Shown in pieces: positions 35,781 to 44,896 of a stretch of DNA of 64,000 bases. The translations under genes were made by a program, and so were the position numbers. Location of the stretch: positions 5,335 through 69,334 of the forward strand of contig NZ_JAYEEQ010000020.1 in the NCBI RefSeq assembly GCF_034651555.1, read 5' to 3'. Below the pieces are notes generated by a model. The model was not told where the DNA came from and did not search any database. It was given only the letters and a program-made list of their open reading frames with translations. This DNA comes from Aurantibrevibacter litoralis. Lineage in GTDB: Bacteria; Bacteroidota; Bacteroidia; Flavobacteriales; Flavobacteriaceae. Each line of letters starts with the position of its first letter. Within the stretch, counting starts at the first letter, position 1.

Positions 35781-37469
35781 ATGCGCTGGACCATAAAGCC
35801 AAAACCGGAAGCACACAAAATAGCTAGCTTAGCTATGGAGTTGCAGGTAGCACCTTTGGTCGCAACCTTATTACTGCAAAGGGGTATTGAAACCTTTGAA
35901 GACGCAAAAAAATTCTTTAGACCTCAGTTGACCGATCTTCACGATCCCTTTTTGATGAAAGATATGGATTTGGCAGTAGCTCGCATTGAAAAAGCCATTG
36001 CCAACAACGAAAACATATTGGTTTTTGGGGATTATGATGTGGACGGTACCACCGCGGTAGCATTGGTTTCTTCTTATTTATTGACGAAATATCCTAATGT
36101 GGCCACCTATATTCCGGACCGTTATAACGAGGGCTATGGAATTTCGATTCAGGGAATCGACTTTGCTGAGGACAATGGTTTTAGTTTAATTGTAGCGTTG
36201 GACTGCGGCATAAAAGCCATTGACAAGGTTGCGTATGCAACTAAAAAGGGCATCGATTTTATTATTTGCGACCACCATCGTCCCGGAGAACATTTGCCCG
36301 AGGCAGTTGCAATTTTAGACCCGAAAAGAGGCGACTGTACCTATCCTTATGATGAATTATGTGGCTGTGGAGTAGGTTTTAAACTGATTCAGGCACTTGG
36401 TGCACGACTAGGAGAAACCATAGAAGATTTAATCCCCTACCTTGATTTGGTAGCTACCGCTATCGGTGCCGATATTGTTCCCATAACAGGAGAAAACAGG
36501 ATATTGGCGTATTACGGTTTACAGGTAATCAATTCAAATCCGCGGGTTGGTTTTAAAGCGATTATCAGTCAAATAAAAAAACAGGAGCTTACCATTACCG
36601 ATGTGGTTTTTATCATTGCCCCACGTATTAATGCTGCAGGGCGCATGGAGCATGGGCAACATGCGGTGAACTTACTCACCGAAACCAATTTGGAAAGAGC
36701 ACAGGAATTTGCCGTAGGGATTGAACAATTTAATTTGGATCGCCGTAGTCTGGATCAGGAAATTACTAAAGAGGCTTTATTGCAAATACAGGAAAATAAA
36801 GAGGAAGAACGATTTACTTCTGTGGTTTATAATAAAAACTGGCACAAAGGGGTCATAGGCATTGTCGCTTCCCGACTTACCGAAACCTATTATCGACCCA
36901 CACTGGTATTTACCAAAAGCGGGAATAAACTGGCTGCCTCTGCCCGTTCTGTAAAAGGGTTTGATGTTTATAATGCGTTGGAGGAATGCGCGGATTGTAT
37001 TGAGCAATTCGGCGGACATAAATATGCAGCCGGACTTACCTTATTGGAAGAACAATATGAGACCTTTAAAAAGCAATTTGAAAAAGTGGTTTCAGAAACC
37101 ATTGATCCCGGATTGTTAACTCCGGAGATTTCGGTGGACGCTTTGATACAACTAAAAGACATTACCCCTAAATTACTGCGTATTATACGCCAATTCGCTC
37201 CCTTTGGTCCGGGGAATATGACGCCTGTTTTTATGGCAGAGCGTCTTACCGATACGGGCTACTGCAAAGGAGTAGGGGAAGAAGAAAAGCATTTAAAACT
37301 GACGGTGAAACAACATGATTCAGAAGCCATCGGAGCTATTGGTTTTAATTTAGGAGATAAACTTCTTTTGACTGCGGACAAGAAACCTTTTGATGCTGTT
37401 TTCTCGATTGATGAAAATGAGTGGCAGGGAATGGTCAGCGTGCAGTTAAAAATTAGGGATTTGAGGTAG
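35781..37469 (+). CDS. recJ: Single-stranded-DNA-specific exonuclease RecJ
   Basis: 5'-3' ssDNA exonuclease of the DHH family, 562 residues. The metal-binding motifs are VFGDYDVDGTTAVAL, LIVALDCGIKAID and ICDHHRPGEHLPEAVAILDPKR. The DHHA1 domain has HKGVIGIVASRLTETYYRPTLVF and AASARSVKGFDVYNALEECADCIEQFGGHKYAAGL. A C-terminal OB-like domain with FAPFGPGNMTPVF completes it. Acts in recombination and base-excision repair. Confidence 0.97.
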   Translation: MRWTIKPKPEAHKIASLAMELQVAPLVATLLLQRGIETFEDAKKFFRPQLTDLHDPFLMKDMDLAVARIEKAIANNENILVFGDYDVDGTTAVALVSSYLLTKYPNVATYIPDRYNEGYGISIQGIDFAEDNGFSLIVALDCGIKAIDKVAYATKKGIDFIICDHHRPGEHLPEAVAILDPKRGDCTYPYDELCGCGVGFKLIQALGARLGETIEDLIPYLDLVATAIGADIVPITGENRILAYYGLQVINSNPRVGFKAIISQIKKQELTITDVVFIIAPRINAAGRMEHGQHAVNLLTETNLERAQEFAVGIEQFNLDRRSLDQEITKEALLQIQENKEEERFTSVVYNKNWHKGVIGIVASRLTETYYRPTLVFTKSGNKLAASARSVKGFDVYNALEECADCIEQFGGHKYAAGLTLLEEQYETFKKQFEKVVSETIDPGLLTPEISVDALIQLKDITPKLLRIIRQFAPFGPGNMTPVFMAERLTDTGYCKGVGEEEKHLKLTVKQHDSEAIGAIGFNLGDKLLLTADKKPFDAVFSIDENEWQGMVSVQLKIRDLR

Positions 37470-37490
37470 TAGTATTCCATTTTGGCATTA

Positions 37491-37522
37491 CAAAAAGCCA
37501 AAGCACTGCTGCACTTTGGCTT
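37491..37522 (-). terminator. Terminator after the DoxX gene
   Basis: Stem AAGCCAAAG / CTTTGGCTT with a 10-base loop. On the minus strand it is followed by TTTTT, so it serves the iron/haem unit; it also lies at the recJ end. Confidence 0.65.
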
Positions 37523-37548
37523 GAACAAAAAAACTAACTAACTTAAAC

Positions 37549-37998
37549 TTACATCGGTTTTATCCAGAGCAGGGATTTCCACTTTGCTTTTTCTTTTAGC
37601 ACCAGCAAAATATTGATTAAAAACAGCCCCCCGGCTTGGATTAATTCCTGTATTTCATCCGACTCTAAAAAGAGATGGAATAAGAAAATATGTAAGGTTA
37701 TGGGCAACAAAAACAATGCGCCGATAAATCCTGTTCCCTGAAGCAAGAGTAATAATCCAAAGATGAGTTCGCAAATGCCCAACACCTGCCAGAAATATCC
37801 GGTTTGTTTTGCCCCACTGATATACAATATTTTCTGCAAGGTGCTTTCCTTTTCCGGTGCCTTAAATTGTTCCGCCTTTTCCACCACGGCTATGGGAGTA
37901 GGAATAGGTTTTTGAAATTTTTGAATTCCTCCGTAAACCATCATCCCCCCTAAAATAAGGCGTAGTACAATGAATAAAATGCTAACTGACTTCTGCAT
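37549..37998 (-). CDS. DoxX-family membrane protein
   Basis: 149 residues with four helices and the family start ILFIVLRLILGGMMVYGGIQKF. Helices FWQVLGICELIFGLLLLLQGTGFIGALFLLPI and the C-terminal GLFLINILLVL follow. Its start codon overlaps the hmuY-like stop by one base, so it is translationally coupled to the haem-binding lipoprotein. Its role in this locus is unknown. Confidence 0.8.
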   Translation of the reverse strand: MQKSVSILFIVLRLILGGMMVYGGIQKFQKPIPTPIAVVEKAEQFKAPEKESTLQKILYISGAKQTGYFWQVLGICELIFGLLLLLQGTGFIGALFLLPITLHIFLFHLFLESDEIQELIQAGGLFLINILLVLKEKAKWKSLLWIKPM

Positions 37999-38627
37999 TA
38001 GTTCAAGGATGTTTCCCCTTCATTGGGATTATACACATAATTAAAGGTATAAAAACGGGCTTCATCCGTAAAGCCATCGGGCTGGGCGGGAGCATCTTTG
38101 TAATAACTCAATAGTTCTACTTTGGCATATTTTCCGTCGTGCGTACGAATGACCAGTATTTTTCCGGGAATTGGATTCACTAGATTGGTCTGCGGACTAT
38201 AGTTATACCAGCCATTATCACTCCCCGTTGGGATAGCAAAAGAAGTCGCCTCGTCTTGGAGAAAGGCATATACTGCCGCATCCGTGACACTTGCAAATGT
38301 TCCTGTAGCTATCGCCGCTCCGGCATCTCCGTTTCTTGCAGGCTCATCGGTTGTTCCGGTTGCTACCCCTCCATTAACCGCAATGGTAGTACCCCGAAAG
38401 GCAATATCCCATTCGGTTTCGCTGCTCGTAGTGGCTCCTGTGGCAAAGCTAAATTTTGTAAAGGGGCCTCCAACAGGCTGCCCTTGTCCACCCGTCTGGG
38501 GTGCAGGCAAGTTGCTTATGGCTTTACTTTCAATAGGATCTAATGGGGTTTGACCATCATCGCTGTTACAGGCCATAAAAGCGGTAAAGATGAAGACTAG
38601 TGTAAAAAATTTAAAAGTGGATTGCAT
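37998..38627 (-). CDS. HmuY-family haem-binding lipoprotein
   Basis: 209 residues with a lipoprotein signal (TLVFIFTAFMACNSDDG, lipid Cys at about 20). The HmuY beta-fold follows: FTKFSFATGATTSSETEWDIAFRGTTIAVNGG and later GWYNYSPQTNLVNPIPGKILVIRTHDGKYAKVELLSYY. HmuY proteins bind haem at the cell surface and pass it to a TonB receptor, here the gene just upstream with a 12-base gap. The typical axial His pair of Porphyromonas HmuY is not evident, so haem specificity is inferred from the family. Confidence 0.83.
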   Translation of the reverse strand: MQSTFKFFTLVFIFTAFMACNSDDGQTPLDPIESKAISNLPAPQTGGQGQPVGGPFTKFSFATGATTSSETEWDIAFRGTTIAVNGGVATGTTDEPARNGDAGAAIATGTFASVTDAAVYAFLQDEATSFAIPTGSDNGWYNYSPQTNLVNPIPGKILVIRTHDGKYAKVELLSYYKDAPAQPDGFTDEARFYTFNYVYNPNEGETSLN

Positions 38628-38639
38628 AATTTTTAGAAT

Positions 38640-40724
38640 TTAAAAATGAATATTTAGTTTAGTAAAAATCTGTATTCCGGGCAGCCCGGGAATATTGTTT
38701 ATATCGGTATAATCAAAGAGGTTGTTTACGCCTATTTGCAGGCGGTACCGATCGGAAAAGGATTTATTAAGCGTAACATGTACCAAGGCGTATCCATCCA
38801 CAAAAGAGGTGTCGTAGGTGTCCAGAATGCCGTTACCGTTACCATTGAAAAGCCCGTATTTACTGCGATAATTGATTCGGAAGTTAGCGTTGGCCTTCCA
38901 TTTGGGGATGTCGTAAAAAAGTTTAAAGTTAGCCGTATGTCGCGAACGGTTGATGAGACCAAAATAATCGGAGGAGCTTAACTGTACCGTCTGTAGTGTT
39001 TCAGGATCACGGGCAAATACCTCGTCCCGTTTTATAGTAGCCTCCTTATCCTTATCCTTTGCAAACAGCAATTGATACCCTGCGGAAAGAGTAAGGTTTT
39101 TAGTAAGGGTGTAGCTGGAGTTGAATTCAGCACCCGTGGTGTAAATGCGGTTAAAATTGACATAACTAAAGACATTTTGTCCGTTGGTTTTGCGGGCAAC
39201 GATACGGGTATCAATCAGATTTTTAAAATCATTTCTAAAGAAGTTGAGTTCAGTCTTTAATTTTTTGTAGGTATGTGCTGCACCAAGATTATATCCAACA
39301 GAGCTTTCGGGCTGTAAAGGTGCGTTGAGTTCAGCATAATCAAAAAGGATATCGGTGAGCTGCCCTTGTTCCTCCAATTCCTGAATTTTTTCTACAGCTA
39401 CATTATAACCCAAAACAGAATATCCCACGGCAGAATTCGTAAAATCGAAATACAACTGCCGAAAATCGGGAGCTTTAAAACCGTAGCCTACCGAGCCTTT
39501 AAGAGAAATAGTGGAACTAATGCTATAGTTGGCTGAGAATTTGGGGCTTAATTGGGATCTATATTCACTGTGATGATCAAAGCGAGACCCGAGTATGAGG
39601 TTTAATTTTTTTAAGGGATGAAAGTCGTATTGCGCATAGATATATTGGGAATTGAAGACCACCCTTTCATCGAAGAAGGTGCGATCTAAATTTTCATGAT
39701 TATATCCCAATCCAAGGGTTAGGGTTTGTTTGGGAGAGAAGTTGTAGATTCCCCTGATTTCAGGACGCACTAATTTCTGGTCAAAGTCACTTTCGCTCAG
39801 AACGGTTTGGGAAACCGGACTTTGCAAAAGCTCGTTGGCTTTGTAATTTGTTTGATAGAACTCATACTGAAAGCTTAACCTTTCATTTACTGTATGGTCT
39901 AACAGGCCGTGAATATTAAATTCATTAATAGCACTATCTCCTTCATACAATTCTTCATCCACCAATACAGTCGCATCTTGTTTTTGATTATAAAGTCGTC
40001 CCGAGGTATACATTTTTAATCGGTCAGAAAAGGAATACCATACTTGTGGATGTAACGTATAGTTTTGGAATGGACTCACGGTTTGTCCTGGAGTTTCCGG
40101 TGCTAAATCATAACCTTCGCTATGCAGAGAATTTGCATAAACGGAATAGCCCAATTTTTTCGCTTGCTGATTTAGGTTGATGTTGGCATCGTGAGTGTTA
40201 AAAGATGCAAAACGATAGGAAGCATTTCCATTTAATTGACACTCAATAGGGTTTTCGGTAATTATATTGATGACACCACCCAAAGCTTCCGAGCCGTAAA
40301 GACTGGACGATGGGCCTTTTACTACTTCGACTTGTTTTATGTTGCCAACGGTGAGTCTACTTAAATCAAAATTGCCCGAAGATCTTCCCACTAAGGGCAC
40401 ACCATTGATTAAAATTAAAATATAGTCGGAAGCTATCCCCTGTATTTGCACCCCATCAAACCCACTTTCATCACTAACTGTTATAATGCCCGTTTGTTCA
40501 TTTAGAATCTCGTTAAGACGAATTACACCGGTATTTTGAATTTGTTTTTTAGAAATTATAGTTACAGGAAGCGGAATTTCGGAGAGCTGTCTTATGGTTC
40601 GGGTTGCTGTTACAACAACCTCATCCAGCGCTTGAGTTTGAATGCTGTCTACCGTTTCTTGAGCTTGCAGTGCAGAAAGAATGCCTAGAAAAGCAACAAG
40701 CATCGGTAATTTATTTAGAATCAT
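38640..40724 (-). CDS. TonB-dependent receptor of the haem/iron unit
   Basis: 694 residues: signal peptide (LVAFLGILSALQAQ), TonB-box-like LDEVVVTATR near 32-41, plug (IPLPVTIISKKQIQNTG, LILINGVPLVGRSSG, VEVVKGPSSSLYGSEALGGVINII) and a barrel ending QIFTKLNIHF. The plug matches the HmuR/BtuB-like haem or cobalamin receptor group. It is followed by hmuY-like and DoxX genes and preceded by a Fur-like palindrome, so haem or iron uptake is likely. Loops are not diagnostic. Confidence 0.87.
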   Translation of the reverse strand: MILNKLPMLVAFLGILSALQAQETVDSIQTQALDEVVVTATRTIRQLSEIPLPVTIISKKQIQNTGVIRLNEILNEQTGIITVSDESGFDGVQIQGIASDYILILINGVPLVGRSSGNFDLSRLTVGNIKQVEVVKGPSSSLYGSEALGGVINIITENPIECQLNGNASYRFASFNTHDANINLNQQAKKLGYSVYANSLHSEGYDLAPETPGQTVSPFQNYTLHPQVWYSFSDRLKMYTSGRLYNQKQDATVLVDEELYEGDSAINEFNIHGLLDHTVNERLSFQYEFYQTNYKANELLQSPVSQTVLSESDFDQKLVRPEIRGIYNFSPKQTLTLGLGYNHENLDRTFFDERVVFNSQYIYAQYDFHPLKKLNLILGSRFDHHSEYRSQLSPKFSANYSISSTISLKGSVGYGFKAPDFRQLYFDFTNSAVGYSVLGYNVAVEKIQELEEQGQLTDILFDYAELNAPLQPESSVGYNLGAAHTYKKLKTELNFFRNDFKNLIDTRIVARKTNGQNVFSYVNFNRIYTTGAEFNSSYTLTKNLTLSAGYQLLFAKDKDKEATIKRDEVFARDPETLQTVQLSSSDYFGLINRSRHTANFKLFYDIPKWKANANFRINYRSKYGLFNGNGNGILDTYDTSFVDGYALVHVTLNKSFSDRYRLQIGVNNLFDYTDINNIPGLPGIQIFTKLNIHF

Positions 40725-40758
40725 TCTGAATAATTTTCGACAAATATATTAGTTATTT

Positions 40759-40775
40759 TTATTTAATCTAAATAA
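40759..40775. promoter_or_regulatory. Fur-like palindrome between divergent units
   Basis: Perfect 7-3-7 inverted repeat TTATTTA-ATC-TAAATAA, located 34 bases upstream of the receptor start and 51 bases before the divergent DUF6607 start. The AT-rich 7-base arms resemble Bacteroidota Fur operators; binding is inferred. Confidence 0.5.
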
Positions 40776-40781
40776 AATTTA

Positions 40782-40789
40782 TATTTTTG
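40782..40789 (+). promoter_or_regulatory. -7 promoter element of the DUF6607 gene
   Basis: TATTTTTG fits TAnnTTTG, 37 bases before the start at 40827 and seven bases after the Fur-like palindrome, a position where a bound repressor would block it. Confidence 0.45.
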
Positions 40790-40826
40790 CCGAAATAAAT
40801 ATTAGATCCATTTAAACTATTTTGAA

Positions 40827-41753
40827 ATGAAAAAATTAGCCTTACTCGTTACCATTTCCTTAACTACCTTTTCTGCACTACAAGCACAATCCAATAAAAA
40901 GCAACAAGACATCGCTTCCATTAGGGATATGTGTGGCTGCTATGAGATCGAGTTTAAGTACACAGAAACCTTTGCGCCAGATACAGCTTATGCAAAGCAC
41001 TCAGATTATAGGGCTACGGCCTTGGAATGGGCGGAATTGATAACGGATAGTGATCAAAAACTATCCATTCAACATTTACTAGTTATCAATGATACCATGG
41101 TGATTAAACATTGGCGACAAGATTGGGAATACGAAAACCAGAAGGTCTTTTATTATGACAAAGACAATAACTGGGTTTTTAAAACCTTGCCCAAAGAGCA
41201 AGTAAAAGGGCAATGGACACAAAAAGTTTTTCAGGTAGATGATAGTCCCAGGTATTCCGGTTCAGCCACATGGGTGCATGCTGATGGTAGAAATTATTGG
41301 GAAAATAAAACCGATTCGCCGCTACCGCGAAGAGAGCACAGCAAACGATCTGATTATAATGTAATGGTACGTGGCAATCGACAGGAAATTACCCAATACG
41401 GCTGGATTCATGAACAGGATAATGACAAACTAATTAGGACTCTTGGTAAGGAAGATGTGCTGCTTGCGCAGGAAAAAGGATTTAACACCTATACTAAAGT
41501 CCCTGATGCAAAATGTAAGGCTGCAAAAACATGGTGGAAAGAAAACCAAACTTTTTGGGCTACCATACGCGGTGCTTGGGATGAGGTATATAATCGTTCT
41601 GGAAATTTGACGCTTTTAAAACAAGTGGACGCAAAACCGTTGTTTATGCATTTTGATGCATTGCAAAAGAATGCTGTAGGAAAGGAAGCGGTATTACAGG
41701 TAATTCAAAAATTTATTCATCCAAAAACAGAATCTATTACAACCGGAAATTGA
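40827..41753 (+). CDS. Secreted DUF6607-like protein
   Basis: 308 residues with a signal peptide (LALLVTISLTTFSALQAQ). The body begins with the conserved IRDMCGCYEIEFKYTETFAPD and contains WRQDWEYENQKVFYYDKDNNW and GQWTQKVFQVDDSPRYSGSATWVH. This pattern agrees with the DUF6607 family of Bacteroidota; function unknown. Sharing the Fur-like operator with the TonB/HmuY unit suggests a link to iron or haem. Confidence 0.65.
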   Translation: MKKLALLVTISLTTFSALQAQSNKKQQDIASIRDMCGCYEIEFKYTETFAPDTAYAKHSDYRATALEWAELITDSDQKLSIQHLLVINDTMVIKHWRQDWEYENQKVFYYDKDNNWVFKTLPKEQVKGQWTQKVFQVDDSPRYSGSATWVHADGRNYWENKTDSPLPRREHSKRSDYNVMVRGNRQEITQYGWIHEQDNDKLIRTLGKEDVLLAQEKGFNTYTKVPDAKCKAAKTWWKENQTFWATIRGAWDEVYNRSGNLTLLKQVDAKPLFMHFDALQKNAVGKEAVLQVIQKFIHPKTESITTGN

Positions 41754-41814
41754 AGTTGAGGTATTTTCTGATTCAAAGGTAAGATGTAGTAAAAAGGTTA
41801 AAAATTTTTATCCG

Positions 41815-42171
41815 ATGGAAGACATTAACGCCATTTATCATAACTCTTTCGGGATTGCATTTCAATGGAAGAGCAGTGCTACCAAAGACATAAAGAAAGT
41901 GCAACTCGTTTTTCGCAATACGGGACTTTTACTTACGCTTCCGGAACTACATCAATTTCTTAAAAATATTAAATGTACCATAGATGGTAATGCTTTATGT
42001 TCCGATTGCGCCAATAATGATGCCTGTCGTGCTTTATTAATTGATACTCCCGCGCCGCAGGTATCGCTTGCCGTAAACCAAAAAGAGTTGCAGGGTATTT
42101 ATGATTTGGTCCAGGGAACCTTATTTCAGCTCAATCTGGACAATTATCTGGGTAGTATTTGCAAGGCTTAA
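41815..42171 (+). CDS. Small conserved protein with a Cys cluster (DUF6686-like)
   Basis: 118 residues, no signal peptide. The only strong feature is CSDCANNDAC in the middle, a possible metal or [Fe-S] site, within a helical context (LTLPELHQFLKNIKC, then VNQKELQGIYDLVQGTLFQLNLDNYL). It resembles a Bacteroidota family of unknown function. The stop overlaps the convergent lpxH gene by four bases. Confidence 0.6.
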   Translation: MEDINAIYHNSFGIAFQWKSSATKDIKKVQLVFRNTGLLLTLPELHQFLKNIKCTIDGNALCSDCANNDACRALLIDTPAPQVSLAVNQKELQGIYDLVQGTLFQLNLDNYLGSICKA

Positions 42172-42935
42172 GGTTTGTAGTTGTGTAGCGAAAGCTTCTT
42201 CCCATCGAAAACGGCATAGGTAAAATAGGTAATCCAATCTCCTAAGTTTACGTATGTCGATTTTTCATTTAATGCAATCTCTAAAGGCAAGTGTCGGTGA
42301 CCAAAAACAAAGTAATCATAATGCTGTTGTTCCAGTTTACGTTTGGCGTAGCTCACTAGCCATTCTTTCTCTTCTCCTAAAAATTGAATATCGGCGTCTC
42401 CGGAAATCAATTTGTTTTTAACCGATAAGTATTGGGCTAGTTTCACCCCCAAATCCGGGTGCAGCCAACGGAAAAACCATTTGGCTACCGGATTGGTAAA
42501 GACTTTTTTCATCCGTTTATAGCCTTTGTCGTGCGGTCCCAAACCATCACCATGACCCATAAAAAAGGAGGTATTGTTAAAGCTAAACTGTTGCGGTTTG
42601 TGAAAAACGGTAATGTGTAGTTCTTCTTCAAAATATCCGTCCATCCATAGATCGTGGTTGCCCACAAAATAATAAATGGGAATGCCTGCATCACTGAGTT
42701 CGGCCAATTTGCCCAAGGTACGGGTAAAGTATTTGGGAACAACGGTTTTGTATTCAAACCAAAAATCAAATAAATCGCCCAGAAGAAAGATGGCTCCGGC
42801 ATCTGCTTTGATACTGTCTAACCAAGATACAAAACGTTTTTCACGAGGCCGACTTTCCGAAGCATTGGGTGCTCCTAGATGATTATCACTCGCAAAATAG
42901 ATTTTCTTGTCCTTTGGCAGGGGTATGGTCTTCAT
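42168..42935 (-). CDS. lpxH: UDP-2,3-diacylglucosamine diphosphatase
   Basis: Calcineurin-like phosphoesterase of lipid A synthesis that forms lipid X. The metal-binding motifs are in order: IYFASDNHLG, LLGDLFDFWFE, YFVGNHDLWMDG, FFMGHGDGLGPHD and FVFGHRHLPLEI. At 255 residues it is a normal LpxH. DFWFE and GHRHLP distinguish LpxH from general phosphoesterases. Confidence 0.9.
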   Translation of the reverse strand: MKTIPLPKDKKIYFASDNHLGAPNASESRPREKRFVSWLDSIKADAGAIFLLGDLFDFWFEYKTVVPKYFTRTLGKLAELSDAGIPIYYFVGNHDLWMDGYFEEELHITVFHKPQQFSFNNTSFFMGHGDGLGPHDKGYKRMKKVFTNPVAKWFFRWLHPDLGVKLAQYLSVKNKLISGDADIQFLGEEKEWLVSYAKRKLEQQHYDYFVFGHRHLPLEIALNEKSTYVNLGDWITYFTYAVFDGKKLSLHNYKP

Positions 42936-43027
42936 GCGTGGTAAAGATATGGAAAAAGTGGGGATGCATTTAGCTAAATTGAAAGTTCAGCCTAACGAGA
43001 TCCATATCCTTTTTAGGGCTAGGGGAA

Positions 43028-43477
43028 TTAATTATCACTGGCGTACCATTCCGCAAAGGAGGTTTCCGTCTCCTGAAGTTTTAAAGAATATAACTGAATA
43101 TGTCGCGGCAAGCGCGCCTTTATTTTGGCAGCAAAATCGATGACCATATTTTCACTAGTCGGTTGGTAGTCGGCTAAAATTACATTATGTCCTCGTTGTA
43201 TGAGTTCGTTTGCTAAGTCTATATGAGGGGTGTTCATATTAAAGACCGTGGCATGGTCAAAGGTATCTACAATTTCTTCTTTTACAATTTTTTTGAGATC
43301 GCCAAAATCGATTACCATCCCCAATTTTACATGGTTTTTGTCGGTAATAGGACTACCAATCACCGTGACCGACAAGCGATAGCTATGGCCGTGAACGTTT
43401 CGGCATTTGCCGTCGTAGCCGTATAAGGCATGGCCTGTTTCAAAACTAAATTGCTTGGTAATTCTAATGGTACTCAT
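43028..43477 (-). CDS. queD: 6-carboxy-tetrahydropterin synthase
   Basis: Queuosine-pathway enzyme of the PTPS/QueD family, 149 residues from the ATG at 43477 (MSTIRITKQFSFETGHALYG). The Zn-binding His residues are in TGHALYG and CRNVHGHSYRLSVTV; the catalytic Cys is in GKCRNVHGH. DHATVFN, PTSENM and the C-terminal LQETETSFAEWY fit the family. Upstream in-frame codons overlap the divergent oxygenase and are rejected. Confidence 0.93.
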   Translation of the reverse strand: MSTIRITKQFSFETGHALYGYDGKCRNVHGHSYRLSVTVIGSPITDKNHVKLGMVIDFGDLKKIVKEEIVDTFDHATVFNMNTPHIDLANELIQRGHNVILADYQPTSENMVIDFAAKIKARLPRHIQLYSLKLQETETSFAEWYASDN

Positions 43478-43565
43478 AAAAAGGATTTGACTTGCAAAAG
43501 TAAGGATTCTTGAGCAACGAAACCATATTTGAGCTACATTTGCCCGCTTTCTAAATGGCACGCTT

Positions 43566-44207
43566 GTGGCAGAACTTTTTGAACAACTAGACTTTGTTGA
43601 AAATCCTTTGTACGAACGGGTCATTAGTGATTTACTAGCACAGCAATACAGCATCGTAGATGATTTTTTCTCCTCAGCCATTGTAGAAAAGTTGCGCTTG
43701 GCCTTATTAGAAAACTATGATAAAGATCAATTCAAAAAAGCCGCTATAGGCAATGCTTCAAATGCCATTGTAGCCAAAGCAATTCGAGGCGATTTTATTC
43801 TGTGGATGGATGAATGCCAAACAGAACCTGCAGAAAAACTCTTTTTTAATAGAATTAATGACCTAGCCCGCTATTTAAACAAAACCTGTTTTTTAGGGAT
43901 CATGCACACGGAGTTTCATTATGCCCTTTATCCTAAAGGCACTTTTTACAAACGGCATTTGGATACGTTTCAAAATGATGACCGCCGAAAATTATCTATG
44001 GTATGCTATCTTAATCTTGCAAACTGGCAGCCCGAAGATGAAGGCGAGTTAGTTTTGTATGTAAACGAAAATGGCATTGAACTTTCCAAAAAAATTCATC
44101 CACTTAGTGGTAGGATGGTTATTTTTGAGAGTCAGGTTTTGGAACATGAAGTAAAACCGGCCAAAAGGGATCGCTTGAGCATCACCGGCTGGCTAAAAAC
44201 CCGATGA
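43566..44207 (+). CDS. 2OG-Fe(II) dioxygenase
   Basis: 213 residues starting with GTG at 43566; an ATG slightly upstream is in another frame and stops at once. The prolyl-hydroxylase-like core has metal ligands His and Asp in YKRHLDTF, distal His in VLEHEVKP and the 2-oxoglutarate Arg in RDRLSITGWL. A possible TACATTTG -7 element lies at 43534-43541. The substrate is unknown. The last 21 codons are duplicated about 600 bases downstream. Confidence 0.83.
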   Translation: MAELFEQLDFVENPLYERVISDLLAQQYSIVDDFFSSAIVEKLRLALLENYDKDQFKKAAIGNASNAIVAKAIRGDFILWMDECQTEPAEKLFFNRINDLARYLNKTCFLGIMHTEFHYALYPKGTFYKRHLDTFQNDDRRKLSMVCYLNLANWQPEDEGELVLYVNENGIELSKKIHPLSGRMVIFESQVLEHEVKPAKRDRLSITGWLKTR

Positions 44208-44210
44208 AAA

Positions 44211-44405
44211 TTACCGCTTAAATTTTCGGTTGGTCTTAAATCGATTTACGAAATAAACTACCCTCAAAATCAGGACTAAAAAGAGGGAAAATAAAGTTTC
44301 CGTACACTTTGTTTCGGATTTTTTTACGTGGCGGGCGTTGCTTTTAGGTTTGAATTGAGGAGCGAGGTAAAATAGGTGTTTGGGGTAATTGACACGTTCT
44401 TTCAT
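44211..44405 (-). CDS. Possible small membrane protein related to the 37-residue ORF downstream
   Basis: 64 codons; only the C-terminal part looks real: a hydrophobic helix LFSLFLVLILRVVYFVNRF followed by KTNRKFKR. The same ending, VYFVNRFRNNRRYKR, occurs at 44897-45010. The N-terminal half is basic and overlaps a stretch of sequence common in flavobacterial intergenic regions, so the true start may be further in. Low confidence as a gene; strong as a related copy. Confidence 0.4.
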   Translation of the reverse strand: MKERVNYPKHLFYLAPQFKPKSNARHVKKSETKCTETLFSLFLVLILRVVYFVNRFKTNRKFKR

Positions 44406-44603
44406 TTTTTTTGCTTGTCCAAAAGAAACGAAACAAAGAAAAAGACACTCCTTCTTATGTGTTCCCGGAAATCAAAAAGGATTTCCAGGACCGCAATCAA
44501 GGCCTAAATTTTTTCCAAGGCTTCAAAAATTCTTTACGGCCATGATTGCTACACTACAGAAGGAGGTTTCCTAACCTGAACTTTTCTTTACTGTTTTGGG
44601 TTA

Positions 44604-44804
44604 TTGGTAAATGGAAATTACAAAGTTGTCAAACTTAAGTATCAAGTTCGATTTCAAAGGTTTCAAATTTTTTGTGAAATTGAAAATAAGTTAGAAGATA
44701 CATTAAAGATAGTTAATGCAGATACAAGTTGGATGTTAGCTTATGAAGTAAAACCTGCCAAAAGGGATAAACTTAGTATCACCGGCTGGTTAAAAACCAG
44801 CTAA
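44604..44804 (+). pseudogene. Duplicated 3' end of the 2OG dioxygenase
   Basis: The frame ends YEVKPAKRDKLSITGWLKTS, matching the dioxygenase end HEVKPAKRDRLSITGWLKTR at 18 of 20 positions. Homology begins near 44742 and continues past the stop codon into non-coding sequence (ATCGATTTACAAAATA against ATCGATTTACGAAATA). The upstream half has no match to the enzyme. A partial tandem duplication with decay explains it. Confidence 0.7.
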
Positions 44805-44896
44805 CGCAGCATGTATACTTTTGGTTGTTCTTATATCGATTTACAAAATAGACTACAATGCGCCGCACTCGTTTATAACGAGTACTAGCGTTATGT

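Noticed and set aside
44389..44574. Plus-strand ORF beginning FFACPKETKQRKRHSF in the duplicated region
   Set aside because: This wording (CPKETKQRK) is frequent in flavobacterial intergenic sequence and has no protein support; more likely a repeat remnant than a gene.
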